Below are positions 9,094-18,445 of a DNA stretch of 64,000 nt, piece after piece. The stretch's first letter is position 1; every line of letters starts with the position of its first letter. This DNA comes from Andrena cerasifolii (lineage: Eukaryota; Arthropoda; Insecta; Hymenoptera; Andrenidae). Under the pieces are notes generated by a model. It worked only from the letters and a program-made list of their open reading frames with translations. It had not been told where the DNA came from and searched no databases. A program made the position numbers and the translations under genes. Where the stretch lies: the NCBI RefSeq assembly GCF_050908995.1, contig NW_027484964.1, forward strand, positions 22,648-86,647. Reading direction: 5' to 3'.

Positions 9094-9592
9094 CGACCGT
9101 CGAATCGTCGCATCAATGTAAAGGAGTGATCTGAGTGTGAGAAGCGTGGGGATGAGAGTACCCTGTTTGACGCCGGTAGCGCATAAGTATAAAGTATGAA
9201 AGAACGAAGGTGAGAACACCTAATGACATCGTGCAACGGTTGCTGGGGCATGATTAGGACTGCAGCGTCAGCTTTTCTGAGCGGGCCTCATGGCCGGACG
9301 CTCTCGGGGGCGCGAAGCTGAAGTCACTCTTTGTCGTACAGTCGCGGAGAGCGTGACGAGTGTCCGTGGATAGTAATTTCTTTTTCTTAATTTAAATTCT
9401 ATTTCGAGCCAGAGATTCATAAGTTTTAGTGAATGGACTCATCTTTCCACGTTAAACGTTTTCTAACTTCATCGAATTCTGAATCTTATAAATCTGCGTT
9501 TTATATTCGTTTAATAATCCTGGCTAATTCTCTATGTTGCGTTGGGATCAACCTTCTGTTAGGTCTCATTCCTTCTTGCGTTTGTTTTATTC

Positions 9593-9603
9593 TATATATA
9601 TAT
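9593..9603 (+). promoter_or_regulatory. TATA-like run in central LTR
   Basis: An alternating TA run of 11 bases is the best TATA-box candidate, followed about 30 bases on by CAATATTGTG, where transcription could begin. It is two bases longer in the 3' LTR (21136-21148). Placing the U3/R border here is inference. Confidence 0.4.
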
Positions 9604-9862
9604 CGCTTTCATTTATAACAACCGTCAATATTGTGTGTGAGTGTGAATTTCTCTTTCCTAGGCGCGGAACAGGTGTTTGAGAGAACGTATACGAACGAAA
9701 TTCGAACATTGTAGAAAAATAGCCGATATAGCGGGTGAGTTGCGCATTTCTTTTCCTTAAAAACATTGTAAGCAGTTAACGATTGGCGAGCGTAAATTCT
9801 TGTAAAGCAAATATTTTATGTGATCTATTGCCAACTGGCGAATGCGGAGGTAATGGAGAGTC

Positions 9863-9884
9863 AATATTGGCTTTAGCCAATATT
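9863..9884 (+). other. Perfect 9-bp hairpin in LTR (presumed R region)
   Basis: AATATTGGC at 9863-9871 and GCCAATATT at 9876-9884 are perfect inverted repeats around a TTTA loop, flanked by GAGAG and CTCTC that could extend the helix. The same bases are unchanged at 21408-21429. Confidence 0.6.
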
Positions 9885-9935
9885 TTGGGACTACCCTTGG
9901 CTCTCTAGCCCTCTTAACGTCAGAACAAGAGAAAG

Positions 9936-9941
9936 AATAAA
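9936..9941 (+). terminator. Poly(A) signal AATAAA in central LTR
   Basis: This AATAAA lies about 340 bases after the TATA-like run and about 230 before the LTR end, where an R/U5 border would be expected. If the TATA assignment is right, R is about 300 bases long. Another A-rich AATAAA near the LTR start (around 8755) is less well placed. Confidence 0.5.
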
Positions 9942-10171
9942 AGTATAACTATACACATTTGAACTTTACACTCGAGCAGAAGTTATTTAATGAAATACAA
10001 TAACTCAGTGCGGGGCCTGTATAGGACTAGATCTTTGAATCCCGATACCAAACAAAATTCTATAAATTACTAATTACTAAATTGCACTGTAACGCGCATA
10101 ACATTCTTCCGATCAAACCGATTTAAATACCAAATCCTCGAACTCCGCGTTTACCTAGTAACCGCGTTACA

Positions 10172-10426
10172 GAACTGGTGGCAGCGGTGGGATACCAAGA
10201 TCGTGCATTGAATGATTGTTCATCTCACGAAGTGGTGAAATTACCCTATTTTGTTTTATATAAAATTCTTAAAGGGCTCTAGTGTAACGTTCAATCGTGG
10301 GACAAATTGGTGGCGTTCAAGACTATATTGAAAATAATATCATTCGTTTTTCTAATTTTATACATACAATATTGCATCTTTGCCGATTGTGTGTGTGATC
10401 TTGTGTTTGTAAACTTCGTACTCAAA
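10172..10426 (+). other. 5' leader of copy 2 between LTR and gag
   Basis: This 255-base untranslated leader begins with GAAC and the primer site. The gag frame stays open upstream of the gag ATG but has no ATG before 10427, so no N-terminal extension is called. No splice donor was identified with confidence. Confidence 0.7.
10176..10193 (+). other. Primer binding site, tRNA-Leu type (copy 2)
   Basis: TGGTGGCAGCGGTGGGAT begins four bases after the LTR and is complementary over 18 bases to the CCA-tailed 3' end of a eukaryotic tRNA-Leu as I recall that sequence. This is where reverse transcription would start. The tRNA identity should be confirmed against a tRNA set. Confidence 0.8.
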
Positions 10427-11650
10427 ATGACGGAAACGGGACGAACTAGTGCTTCGGGCACGAACGCGAATGTTTCTGGAAATAATACCGATTTAAGTGT
10501 TTCGAACGCTATGATGGCATCGATGGCAGAGTGTTTCACCCTTCAGAACAGTACTTTAAACATTCCGTTCTACGATGGTAAAAACATACCTTTAAAAAAC
10601 TTTTTACAAGATATAAGAAATGGCGCAGTCTTTGTTCCTCCCGCGTTAGAATCTTCGTTTTTAAAAGCAGTGCTAGGTAAATTGCAAAAGACAGCTAGAG
10701 ATAGCACATGGGGCAAGACGTTCAATAATTTGGATGAGTTGATAAAACATTTAAAGGCCAGATTCGGATCAGATAAAACTTATCCTGATTACCATCATGA
10801 AATCGAAAATATTAGAATGAAGCGTGGTGAAACTGTTAACGATTTCCATGATCGGTTAAATATTCTATTTAATGGCGCTAAAACAGTTTTAGAGGATAAA
10901 TACCCTGAAAATGCGGGACAAATGTTAGAACCAATTAAAGAAGTAGCCTTGGAAGCGTTCATTCGAGGGTTGCCCGATGAAATCACGCGAGCGGTAGACG
11001 CACGTGATCCCAAAAATCTGGAAGAAGCATTAAAATTTGCGCGTCGGGCGGAAATCAAAATCAGATCTGGAATATTACCGTCCGGTGAAACTTCGCGGGT
11101 AACGTTCGCGGAAAATAACTATTCTTCAAATTCAAGATCAGTTTCTCCATCATATTCGAATTCCGATAATCATGGCACTTCGAGACACTACCAGAATTAT
11201 TCAATAACCAGACGCGAAGGAAATCGTTCGCGATCGCCATCCCCGAATCCAATAGATGCTCAGGATGTTAAATTAAAATCACCTAAACCTACTCAATCAG
11301 AATATACAAATTATCCTCGATACTCGGATCGCCAACGATACGATCATCAAAGACATCCAACCTATCCATTTTATCCACCTTATTTTTATCCTCAAATGAC
11401 TCCATTTCCTCCATATTATCCACCTTATCCAGCATACCCTCATGATTTGAATAATAGACCTCCAAACGCATCGAGTCGACCAAGTTCGCCATATTCAAAT
11501 AGACCACCTTCGCCACATCCGAGTAAAATTAATTCAACTACCGACAGCAATAATTTAAACTCACAGACGACTCGTCACGGAGACGCGGCGATGAGTCCTA
11601 CGTCAACAGAGCGTCACACAACCGCGAGAAATCTAAAGCGAGCTCAGTAA
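10427..11650 (+). CDS. gag: Gag polyprotein (copy 2)
   Basis: Gag is the structural protein that forms the particle core. The ORF encodes 407 residues from the first ATG in frame (AAAATGA context). An N-terminal Ser/Asn-rich stretch is followed by an alpha-helical capsid-like region (about 45-215) of the retrotransposon-gag type, with a conserved-looking stretch around the FHDRLN motif. Then comes an Arg/Ser-rich segment and a Tyr/Pro-rich segment (about 285-365) with repeated YPP and FPP motifs. There is no CCHC zinc knuckle, as in other errantivirus Gag proteins, so RNA binding probably rests on the basic part. It ends in TAATG, where the stop shares its last A with the pol ATG, and contains the frameshift heptamer 90 bases earlier. 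No interruptions. Confidence 0.9.
   Translation: MTETGRTSASGTNANVSGNNTDLSVSNAMMASMAECFTLQNSTLNIPFYDGKNIPLKNFLQDIRNGAVFVPPALESSFLKAVLGKLQKTARDSTWGKTFNNLDELIKHLKARFGSDKTYPDYHHEIENIRMKRGETVNDFHDRLNILFNGAKTVLEDKYPENAGQMLEPIKEVALEAFIRGLPDEITRAVDARDPKNLEEALKFARRAEIKIRSGILPSGETSRVTFAENNYSSNSRSVSPSYSNSDNHGTSRHYQNYSITRREGNRSRSPSPNPIDAQDVKLKSPKPTQSEYTNYPRYSDRQRYDHQRHPTYPFYPPYFYPQMTPFPPYYPPYPAYPHDLNNRPPNASSRPSSPYSNRPPSPHPSKINSTTDSNNLNSQTTRHGDAAMSPTSTERHTTARNLKRAQ
11554..11615 (+). promoter_or_regulatory. Predicted -1 ribosomal frameshift signal gag to pol (copy 2)
   Basis: TTTAAAC at 11554-11560 is in phase with gag codons TTA and AAC. The pol frame has TAA at 11551-11553, directly before the heptamer, and is then open to the pol ATG at 11650. 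Stem 1 pairs 11569-11576 with 11590-11597 (8 bp, one G-U) after an 8-base spacer; stem 2 pairs 11582-11586 with 11611-11615. The loop difference from copy 1 (A or G at 11579) lies outside both stems. Confidence 0.75.
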
Positions 11651-14600
11651 TGTTAACCGTAAATACTGAATCCCCGGTGGTTAAGATGTCCGGAGACAAA
11701 TTGCGGTCCGGGCACGCACATTTCTTAGTAGATACAGGGGCAGATATTAATGTAATTAAATTAGACGCACTATTAGATGATGCAATAGTAGCACTTGACG
11801 AATCGGCAACTCTTTCAGGAATCACGCCGGGAACATCAGAAACATTAGGAACCACTTTCATCACGTTGCAATCAGAACCGATTAGATTTCATGTTGTAAA
11901 ATCTTGTTTCCCAATACGAGCTGACGGTATATTAGGAAAGGAATTTTTAAGACAGGAACAAGCGGAGATATCATTTGCCCATAACACATTGGTTACTCAG
12001 TCAGATCCAATTAGACCTATACGTTTTGTGGGGGAGGAACCTTTAACAAAAAAACGGTTAAATTATAAACCTCGCATTTTACGAATTAGTGCTCGAGGCA
12101 GACAGCCAATTGCCATCGATGTCATAAATAGCGATCTGAAAGAGGGATATTTACCAAAGATCGATACAATAAACGGAGTCTATATCGGCGAAGCCGTTGT
12201 ATCAGTAAATGATCAGGGCAAGTGCCATGTCCTAGCAATTAACACATTGACAGAAGATGTTGATATCGAAATTTCACCACAGGAATTAATTCCATTTGAG
12301 CACTATAGCTTGCCAGAGGAAGAAAATTTTGATTCGGATTCAGAATCCTCAGAAATTATAACGAACCGAGTAGGTGAAATAGTTAAGAGATTACGTCTGT
12401 CTCATTTGAATGATGAGGAGGTAAGTCACGTGATTGATCTTGTTGAGGAATTTCCTGAAGTATTTCATTTGCCCGGTGATAATTTGCAAGCCACACCGAA
12501 TATAAAACATAAAATTCCTACTATCGATGATGTCCCGATAGATACGCGACAGTATAGATTTCCCCCAGTACATAAAGAAGAAATAGTTAAACAAATTTCG
12601 GCCAAATTAAGTAAAGGAATAATAGAATCTTCAAATTCACCATTTAATTCTCCACTTTTGATCGTGCCAAAGAAACCTGACCCAGATGGCAACCTACGGT
12701 GGCGAATAGTGATAGATTTCCGTAAATTGAACGAAAAAACGATTGGAGATGCTTACCCATTACCGAACATTACGGATATATTAGACCAATTAGGAGAGGC
12801 GCGTTATTTTTCGATATTTGACCTAGCTAGTGGTTTTCAACAAATTGAAATGGATCCGGCAGATAGTTTAAAAACGGCTTTCTCGACACCAAACGGTCAT
12901 TACCAGTATAAACGCATGCCGGAAGGTCTTAAGAACGCTCCGGCAACATTTCAAAGATTAATGGACCAAGTGTTGCGTGGATTGCAAGGAACGGAAATTT
13001 TTGTATACCTAGATGATATCGTGGTTTACACTAAAAATTTAGAAGACCACGGAAAGAAAATTCGTCGTTTATTCAATAGATTGGCGGATGCCAAGCTGTC
13101 ACTTCAACCCAGTAAATGCGAATTTTTGAGAACAGAAGTAGCTTATTTGGGACATATCATCGGGCAGGACGGAGTCAAACCCGACCCCAACAAGATCAAG
13201 GCCGTGAAGAATTTTCCTCGTCCTCAAAATCCTAAAAATATTAGGCAATTCTTGGGCCTTGCAGGTTATTATAGACGTTTTATAAAGGATTTTTCGGCTA
13301 TAGCAAAACCATTATCCGAACTATTAAAGAAGAATGCTAAATTTGTCTGGGGTAAAGAACAAAAAGAAAGCTTCAGAAAATTGCGAAAAGCGCTATGCAC
13401 TCGACCAATACTGCAATATCCAGATTTTAAAAAGCCATTTACTCTAACAACAGATGCATCTGATTACGCGATTGGTGCAATCCTGAGTCAGGAGAAAGAC
13501 GGTCACGATTTACCTATAGCATACTTGTCCAGAATGTTAATAAAACCCGAACAAAATTATTCTACTACCGAGAAAGAGTGCTTAGCGATACTATATGCAG
13601 TGCTACATTTCCGACCTTATCTTTATGGACGCAAATTTACGTTAGTTAGTGATCATGAGCCCTTGAGATGGATAAATTCCATTAACGATCCTGGTCAGAG
13701 ATTAGTAAGATGGAGATTGAAATTGAGAGATTATGAATACGAGTTCGTTCACAAGTCTGGTAAATTAAATACAAATGCAGACGCGTTATCGCGAAATCCG
13801 GTTGATGAAACCTTGACAGAATCCTCAGATGATTCGGATGAGGGCACAAAAATAGAAATGAAACAACTGTTTCCACTCAAAGAAGGTGAGAAGACTAGCG
13901 ACTCGCCTACACCTTCAGTGTCTCAGTCAAAACCCGCGAGTCAATCAAAAATTCCAAAACCAGGAAAAACATTAGGTTCAAGGACAAGGGTAAAACCACC
14001 AACAATACTTGATCATAGTGCTATAGCCACTAGAACCCGCTCCAAATTACCACAGCCTTCCAAACAATCAATAGCAGGACCTTCAAAATTAACCGAACCT
14101 TCTATGTCATTGGAATCCTTCAAACCTTCAACTTCTTTGGACAAAGGATCATGTATTGATGATCCTCCGATTCTCAGACAGCGAAAGAGTGTTTTTCCTA
14201 ATCTGGAATACTATCCTGAAACACGGATACTGGAAAATCCTAGTGTTCCAGAGGAGGAAACCGCTGTCGTTGTTAATCCATCACAAGTACAGGACATCAT
14301 AGCAGGTGAACCTGATAAAACTTCAGATTATTCTGTCGAATTAAAGGACCTTCTAGAATCTTTCAGAAGGTTTGATGAATCCATGCGAGAAAGAGGTATC
14401 AGTCACGTGGATGATGAAGAAGAAATAATAGAATTTCGAGAAGACATAGTTTCAGAACCTGTAGAAGCAATTTTGGATGAACCTGACTCTTCCGATGATG
14501 AGACGGAGGAGGAGGCTATCCGAAGTCAGAATGTCGAAGACTTGATACAAACTTCGAGAGGCACTTTCCATACTAGCAAATTCGCGTCACAAGCACCTTC

Positions 14601-16410
14601 ACTTAAAGTTATCCCGGAAGATACGGAATTGAGTATAACCCCTTCCTTGAATAGCTCAGCAATCGTCAAACCTACCTATCAAACTACTATACCCTCACCT
14701 GTTTCAACAACTAGACCATTGGCACTCTCTACACCTTTTCCAGACCATTTAACTAAACGATCTTCTAAGGAAGGAGGGAAAACTCCTCTAAAATCAAATA
14801 TACCCATTCCTCGACGAATCATACCCCAAAATTCACAAAATTCTCATTCGACTGGTATAACAATAACAGGAGATATACCACCGGATTTGGAAACCGCTAA
14901 ACCAATAGATTTTTCTGAATTACCACTCGAGGATAGTGAAACTGTATCCACAACAAGGGAAAATTTAACGTACTCTCGTTCCCATTATGTTCATTTTATG
15001 TCATCGGATTGCGAAATAGTAACGCCAATTGGTAACTTGTTATCTGATTTAAATATCATCAATGCAAATGATATGAAACTGGCAAAACCAAAATTAGGGC
15101 AAGTATTGATTACGGAACGAGGAAAACACAAGATCTTTAGCTTAATAATAAAACAATTTCATGGAGATAAAATTTGTGCAGAGAATTTAACATCAGGCTT
15201 ACTGAATCTAAAGAATATACTAATTAAATCCAATGTGCAGTCCTTTAGAATTTCACAATCAGGCGATTTTTTAGATGAACTTCCTCACGATACATTAGCA
15301 TCTTTACTAACGCGCATCTTCGAAGACAGCGGAATCAAAGTAATTATTTGCTCTGGGAATATTCGAGTCCCTCCGGAATCCATACGTCAGAATATTATTT
15401 CGGAATTTCACGAAGGATTAATTGGCGGACATAAAGGAGTGACGAAAACCTATCTTAGAATTAGGGAAAAGTTTTACTGGCCAGGACTACGAAACGACGT
15501 TCAAAATTTTATCCGCACTTGCAATAGTTGTAAGAGTAAAAAGTTAGTAAGAGCAAAAACTCGGGAACCTATGTTAATCACTGACACCTCGATTGAGCCT
15601 TTTGATAAGATAGCTCTGGACACTGTAGGACCTCTTCCGACCTCATCATCGGGAAACCGTCATATCCTCACTATGCAGGACAATTTAACCAAATACTGCA
15701 TCGCTGTTCCTATTCCTGATATTAAGGCGGAAACAGTAGCACATGCATTAACAACAAATTTAATACTGCAATATGGGGCACCTCGAGTGATTTTAACCGA
15801 TAGGGGTACTAGTTTCATCAATAAATTAATGCAACAGCTGGCAACGATTTTCAAAATTCATCATGTTAGTACATCGGGATATAGACCTCAGACAAATGGA
15901 GCTTTAGAACGAAGTCATATAGTATTAACAGAATATATCAGTCATTATATCAAGGACTACGACGATTGGGATCGTTTAGTACCTTTTGCAATGTTCTCAT
16001 ACAATACCTCGGTGCATGAAGCCACTAATTTTACACCATACGAGTTAGTATTCGGTAAAATAGCTCGTTGTCCAAATTCTTTTCAAGACGAAAACGAAAA
16101 TCTTCCAGTATATAATTCATACTTGCAAGACCTAATAATACGCCTTTCTGAAATGCAAACATTAGCAGGGAATAATTTGATCAAAGCTAAAGAAAAGTCT
16201 AAATTATATTATGATAAATCGACACGTCCGTTTAAAGGAAAGGTGGGGGACATGGCACGTGTCCTAGTCGAACCAAAAAGAGGAAAATTTGGTGAACGCT
16301 ACCATGGTCCATACAGGATTATTGGAGCCTTGGAGGGAAGAGGCATAGTATTGGAGGACGACAAGGGAAAACTTTTTACGAAGCACCCGGATAAATTAAT
16401 ATTGGATTAA
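11650..16410 (+). CDS. pol: Pol polyprotein with RNase H - integrase insertion (copy 2)
   Basis: Same 1586-residue layout as copy 1: protease DTG at 28-30, RT YLDD at 453-456, RNase H Asp602, disordered acidic Ser/Pro-rich insert at 716-1111, macrodomain-like segment at 1112-1236 (nt 14983-15357), and integrase HHCC plus Asp1324, Asp1384 and Glu1420. All listed residues are present and the frame is intact, so this copy could encode active enzymes. About 14 bases differ from copy 1 in 4.76 kb. Of six amino-acid differences, four are in the disordered insert, one is in the macrodomain-like part (Arg to His near 1213) and one is near the C-terminus (Glu to Gly). Expression is probably by the frameshift at 11554-11560, with restart at TAATG as the alternative. 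Confidence 0.95.
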   Translation: MLTVNTESPVVKMSGDKLRSGHAHFLVDTGADINVIKLDALLDDAIVALDESATLSGITPGTSETLGTTFITLQSEPIRFHVVKSCFPIRADGILGKEFLRQEQAEISFAHNTLVTQSDPIRPIRFVGEEPLTKKRLNYKPRILRISARGRQPIAIDVINSDLKEGYLPKIDTINGVYIGEAVVSVNDQGKCHVLAINTLTEDVDIEISPQELIPFEHYSLPEEENFDSDSESSEIITNRVGEIVKRLRLSHLNDEEVSHVIDLVEEFPEVFHLPGDNLQATPNIKHKIPTIDDVPIDTRQYRFPPVHKEEIVKQISAKLSKGIIESSNSPFNSPLLIVPKKPDPDGNLRWRIVIDFRKLNEKTIGDAYPLPNITDILDQLGEARYFSIFDLASGFQQIEMDPADSLKTAFSTPNGHYQYKRMPEGLKNAPATFQRLMDQVLRGLQGTEIFVYLDDIVVYTKNLEDHGKKIRRLFNRLADAKLSLQPSKCEFLRTEVAYLGHIIGQDGVKPDPNKIKAVKNFPRPQNPKNIRQFLGLAGYYRRFIKDFSAIAKPLSELLKKNAKFVWGKEQKESFRKLRKALCTRPILQYPDFKKPFTLTTDASDYAIGAILSQEKDGHDLPIAYLSRMLIKPEQNYSTTEKECLAILYAVLHFRPYLYGRKFTLVSDHEPLRWINSINDPGQRLVRWRLKLRDYEYEFVHKSGKLNTNADALSRNPVDETLTESSDDSDEGTKIEMKQLFPLKEGEKTSDSPTPSVSQSKPASQSKIPKPGKTLGSRTRVKPPTILDHSAIATRTRSKLPQPSKQSIAGPSKLTEPSMSLESFKPSTSLDKGSCIDDPPILRQRKSVFPNLEYYPETRILENPSVPEEETAVVVNPSQVQDIIAGEPDKTSDYSVELKDLLESFRRFDESMRERGISHVDDEEEIIEFREDIVSEPVEAILDEPDSSDDETEEEAIRSQNVEDLIQTSRGTFHTSKFASQAPSLKVIPEDTELSITPSLNSSAIVKPTYQTTIPSPVSTTRPLALSTPFPDHLTKRSSKEGGKTPLKSNIPIPRRIIPQNSQNSHSTGITITGDIPPDLETAKPIDFSELPLEDSETVSTTRENLTYSRSHYVHFMSSDCEIVTPIGNLLSDLNIINANDMKLAKPKLGQVLITERGKHKIFSLIIKQFHGDKICAENLTSGLLNLKNILIKSNVQSFRISQSGDFLDELPHDTLASLLTRIFEDSGIKVIICSGNIRVPPESIRQNIISEFHEGLIGGHKGVTKTYLRIREKFYWPGLRNDVQNFIRTCNSCKSKKLVRAKTREPMLITDTSIEPFDKIALDTVGPLPTSSSGNRHILTMQDNLTKYCIAVPIPDIKAETVAHALTTNLILQYGAPRVILTDRGTSFINKLMQQLATIFKIHHVSTSGYRPQTNGALERSHIVLTEYISHYIKDYDDWDRLVPFAMFSYNTSVHEATNFTPYELVFGKIARCPNSFQDENENLPVYNSYLQDLIIRLSEMQTLAGNNLIKAKEKSKLYYDKSTRPFKGKVGDMARVLVEPKRGKFGERYHGPYRIIGALEGRGIVLEDDKGKLFTKHPDKLILD

Positions 16411-16418
16411 GGAAAGGA

Positions 16419-18353
16419 ATGGGCGGCTCACGGCTAATTCGATTAGATTTGGTAGTTACCTGGGCATGTCTAGTGACCATGAGTAAACCTATGGAAGAAC
16501 CTGATAACGACCTGAAAGACTACCGTATCACACGGATGCCTGCTAATCCGGGACTGTACTACGAAAGGGGAAGCGGCGTAGAATTCGCGAGAGCGGATTG
16601 GCGTGTAGCGTTATTCATAGACATCCAAAAAATCAGCAAAAGTTGGGAACATGAGAACGAAACTTTGGAAAATGTTTATCAAAATTGTATATCACTTGTA
16701 GTTAAAACAGACTGTACCTCGCTATTAAGAATAGGGTACTTGAAGGGTAGAGTGACTGAGGTCATGCACCTGCACAAGGAAGCAGAACAGCTAATCTCTG
16801 AAATTATCACGCCGCCTTCGAAATTATCAAAACCTCCGAAAACAATAACTCGCCGGAGCGTACCGCTTGGATTCGTTGGTTCCTTGAGTCGTTCCTTGTT
16901 TGGTACACTGAACATGGAGGATGCTGAGTATTTTGACAGAGAAATTGATAGATTATATGATTATCAACGCATCATAACTCAGATTGTTAAGAATCAAACT
17001 CACATCGTCATGAGCGATCTGCATCATACCCATGAAATAATGGAGAAATTAGCGAGCAAAATTGAAAGTAACAGGCTCGAAATAAACAAATTAATTGAAG
17101 CACAGGGAGCATTCAAAACATTAAATTACTCTTTGGCCTTAATCCAATACTCAAATTCTGTAGAAATCTCTCTTAATCATTATATCAATGGAATTCAAAC
17201 ATTAATGACAGCCATAGTGACAGCTCGTCAAGGTGAATTACACCCTTCCTTGCTTAGTGGACCCAGACTGGGAATCGTCTTACAGGAGATACGAGAATCT
17301 GTAACGGGCTATGAACTTCCTATGTATGTCCGTAGAATCGAAGAATTGTCGAAATTAACTACAGTAGACTTAGGATATTATAACGGAAAAATATTAGTCA
17401 CAATACACATACCATTAATAGATCGAATTAAATTTGACCTTTATCATGCGTACTCTTGGCCATCTAAACAAATTATAAATTCGAATGTTACCGCATCCGC
17501 GTACCTTGTGCCACGAGCAAGGAATGTAGGGTTAAGCACGGACCTCCGGACATATTTCATCGTTAACGATAACTTTTTAAGTTCTTGTCTGAAACTGCAT
17601 GGTCACTTCTTGTGTCAACCAGAAACTCCTTTATATGAAGTACAAAATTCAAAATCATGCGAACTTCGGCTGCTGTTGGGGACTGGAAGTCAAGAAGACA
17701 CTTTCAAAAATTGTAATATTCGGATGAAGACATACCACGAGCAATACTGGGAGAAACTTAAAGTATCAGGCGCTTGGCTATATTCATTGGATCAAACAGA
17801 ATCTCTCCAAATAATTTGCAATGGAAGAAAAAGCCAAATTGTTACAATAGAGCACAGCGGAATATTAGAATTACATCCCGACTGCACCGCAAGAACACAG
17901 ACAACCACGTTAACGGGAGTAAAGATCGTTCAGGATAAACATTATTATTATTATCAGCCTGATCTACGGTTAAATATTACGAAATTGATACCATCTCTGG
18001 AGGAATATTCGGCGATCCATGAAGTCATCAAGGGACATCCAGGACTGATGCCTTGGAAGATCGACACGGACAATTCACTCCGGGAAGTGGAGGAAAAACT
18101 GGAGATCATTGGACATCAAAGGCGTGAGAGGGAACATCATTTGCGTTTGACATATGGATCATACCTCGCTCAAATTGCCATAGTTCTATTGCTCATATCC
18201 TACCTGTCACGAACTTACGTCTACAATTTTTTCATGAGTCTTCGGAAATTTTTCATAAAGCAGAGAAATTCTACATCGGAAACTACTCGAGAGGGCAACG
18301 ACCAACCTTTAGAAACGATACAAATGAACAGACCTTCATTACCTCCGCAATGA
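16419..18353 (+). CDS. env: Env: baculovirus-F-like membrane fusion glycoprotein (copy 2)
   Basis: This is an intact 644-residue Env with the same signal peptide, dibasic site (145-146), LFGTL-ending fusion-peptide-like segment and C-terminal transmembrane helix (about 580-602) as copy 1. It differs at three residues (Glu51 to Gly, one Ile to Leu, one Glu to Asp) from eight base changes. It begins 8 bases after the pol stop and ends in ATGA. Retention of a full env in both copies, together with intact gag and pol, is what a recently active element would show. Whether it is expressed or fusogenic cannot be judged here. Confidence 0.85.
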   Translation: MGGSRLIRLDLVVTWACLVTMSKPMEEPDNDLKDYRITRMPANPGLYYERGSGVEFARADWRVALFIDIQKISKSWEHENETLENVYQNCISLVVKTDCTSLLRIGYLKGRVTEVMHLHKEAEQLISEIITPPSKLSKPPKTITRRSVPLGFVGSLSRSLFGTLNMEDAEYFDREIDRLYDYQRIITQIVKNQTHIVMSDLHHTHEIMEKLASKIESNRLEINKLIEAQGAFKTLNYSLALIQYSNSVEISLNHYINGIQTLMTAIVTARQGELHPSLLSGPRLGIVLQEIRESVTGYELPMYVRRIEELSKLTTVDLGYYNGKILVTIHIPLIDRIKFDLYHAYSWPSKQIINSNVTASAYLVPRARNVGLSTDLRTYFIVNDNFLSSCLKLHGHFLCQPETPLYEVQNSKSCELRLLLGTGSQEDTFKNCNIRMKTYHEQYWEKLKVSGAWLYSLDQTESLQIICNGRKSQIVTIEHSGILELHPDCTARTQTTTLTGVKIVQDKHYYYYQPDLRLNITKLIPSLEEYSAIHEVIKGHPGLMPWKIDTDNSLREVEEKLEIIGHQRREREHHLRLTYGSYLAQIAIVLLLISYLSRTYVYNFFMSLRKFFIKQRNSTSETTREGNDQPLETIQMNRPSLPPQ

Positions 18354-18445
18354 TTACTGGCGAACTGACCAGACTATACTATGTGTCATTCCATAATACT
18401 TTCTTTTATGATGCTTATGCGTGATGTATTACCTTGAGGTTTATC

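Larger units (their letters stand above)
1..10171 (+). mobile_element. Upstream copy (copy 1) of a gypsy/errantivirus-like endogenous retrovirus, 5' part outside window
   Basis: The order seen is end of gag, pol, env, an extra RRM/F-box/LRR ORF, polypurine tract and LTR, which is a Ty3/gypsy retrovirus-like element with one added gene. It is collinear with copy 2 at a constant offset of 11543 bases, and pol and env are uninterrupted. Its 5' LTR, primer site and most of gag lie upstream of base 1. Its 3' LTR is at the same time the 5' LTR of copy 2. Whether more tandem copies lie further upstream cannot be seen. The only coding lesion visible in this copy is a one-base frameshift in the 3' ORF. 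Confidence 0.95.
8724..10171 (+). repeat. Central LTR, shared by copies 1 and 2 (1448 bp)
   Basis: It begins TGTTACG and ends CGTTACA, an imperfect inverted repeat with TG...CA ends, and is bounded by the polypurine tract and the PBS. It matches the 3' LTR with about six substitutions and one two-base difference in a TA run. At 1.45 kb it is long for a gypsy-type LTR. It holds a direct repeat, a TATA-like run, a hairpin and a poly(A) signal, listed separately. Short ORFs inside it lack recognisable content and are not called. Confidence 0.95.

Noticed and set aside
8582..9251. Small ORFs of 60-80 codons in the LTR and 3' UTR, both strands (also near 20125-20794)
   Set aside because: No domains, no start context. 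Both LTRs keep them only because the DNA is nearly identical.
9689..9715. ACGAAC-like words in the LTR as the seed of the satellite
   Set aside because: Only two or three scattered matches to a 4-6 base word, as expected by chance in AT-rich DNA.
10307..10426. N-terminal extension of Gag with a hydrophobic stretch
   Set aside because: The frame is open but has no ATG before 10427. The hydrophobic residues come from AT-rich leader sequence.
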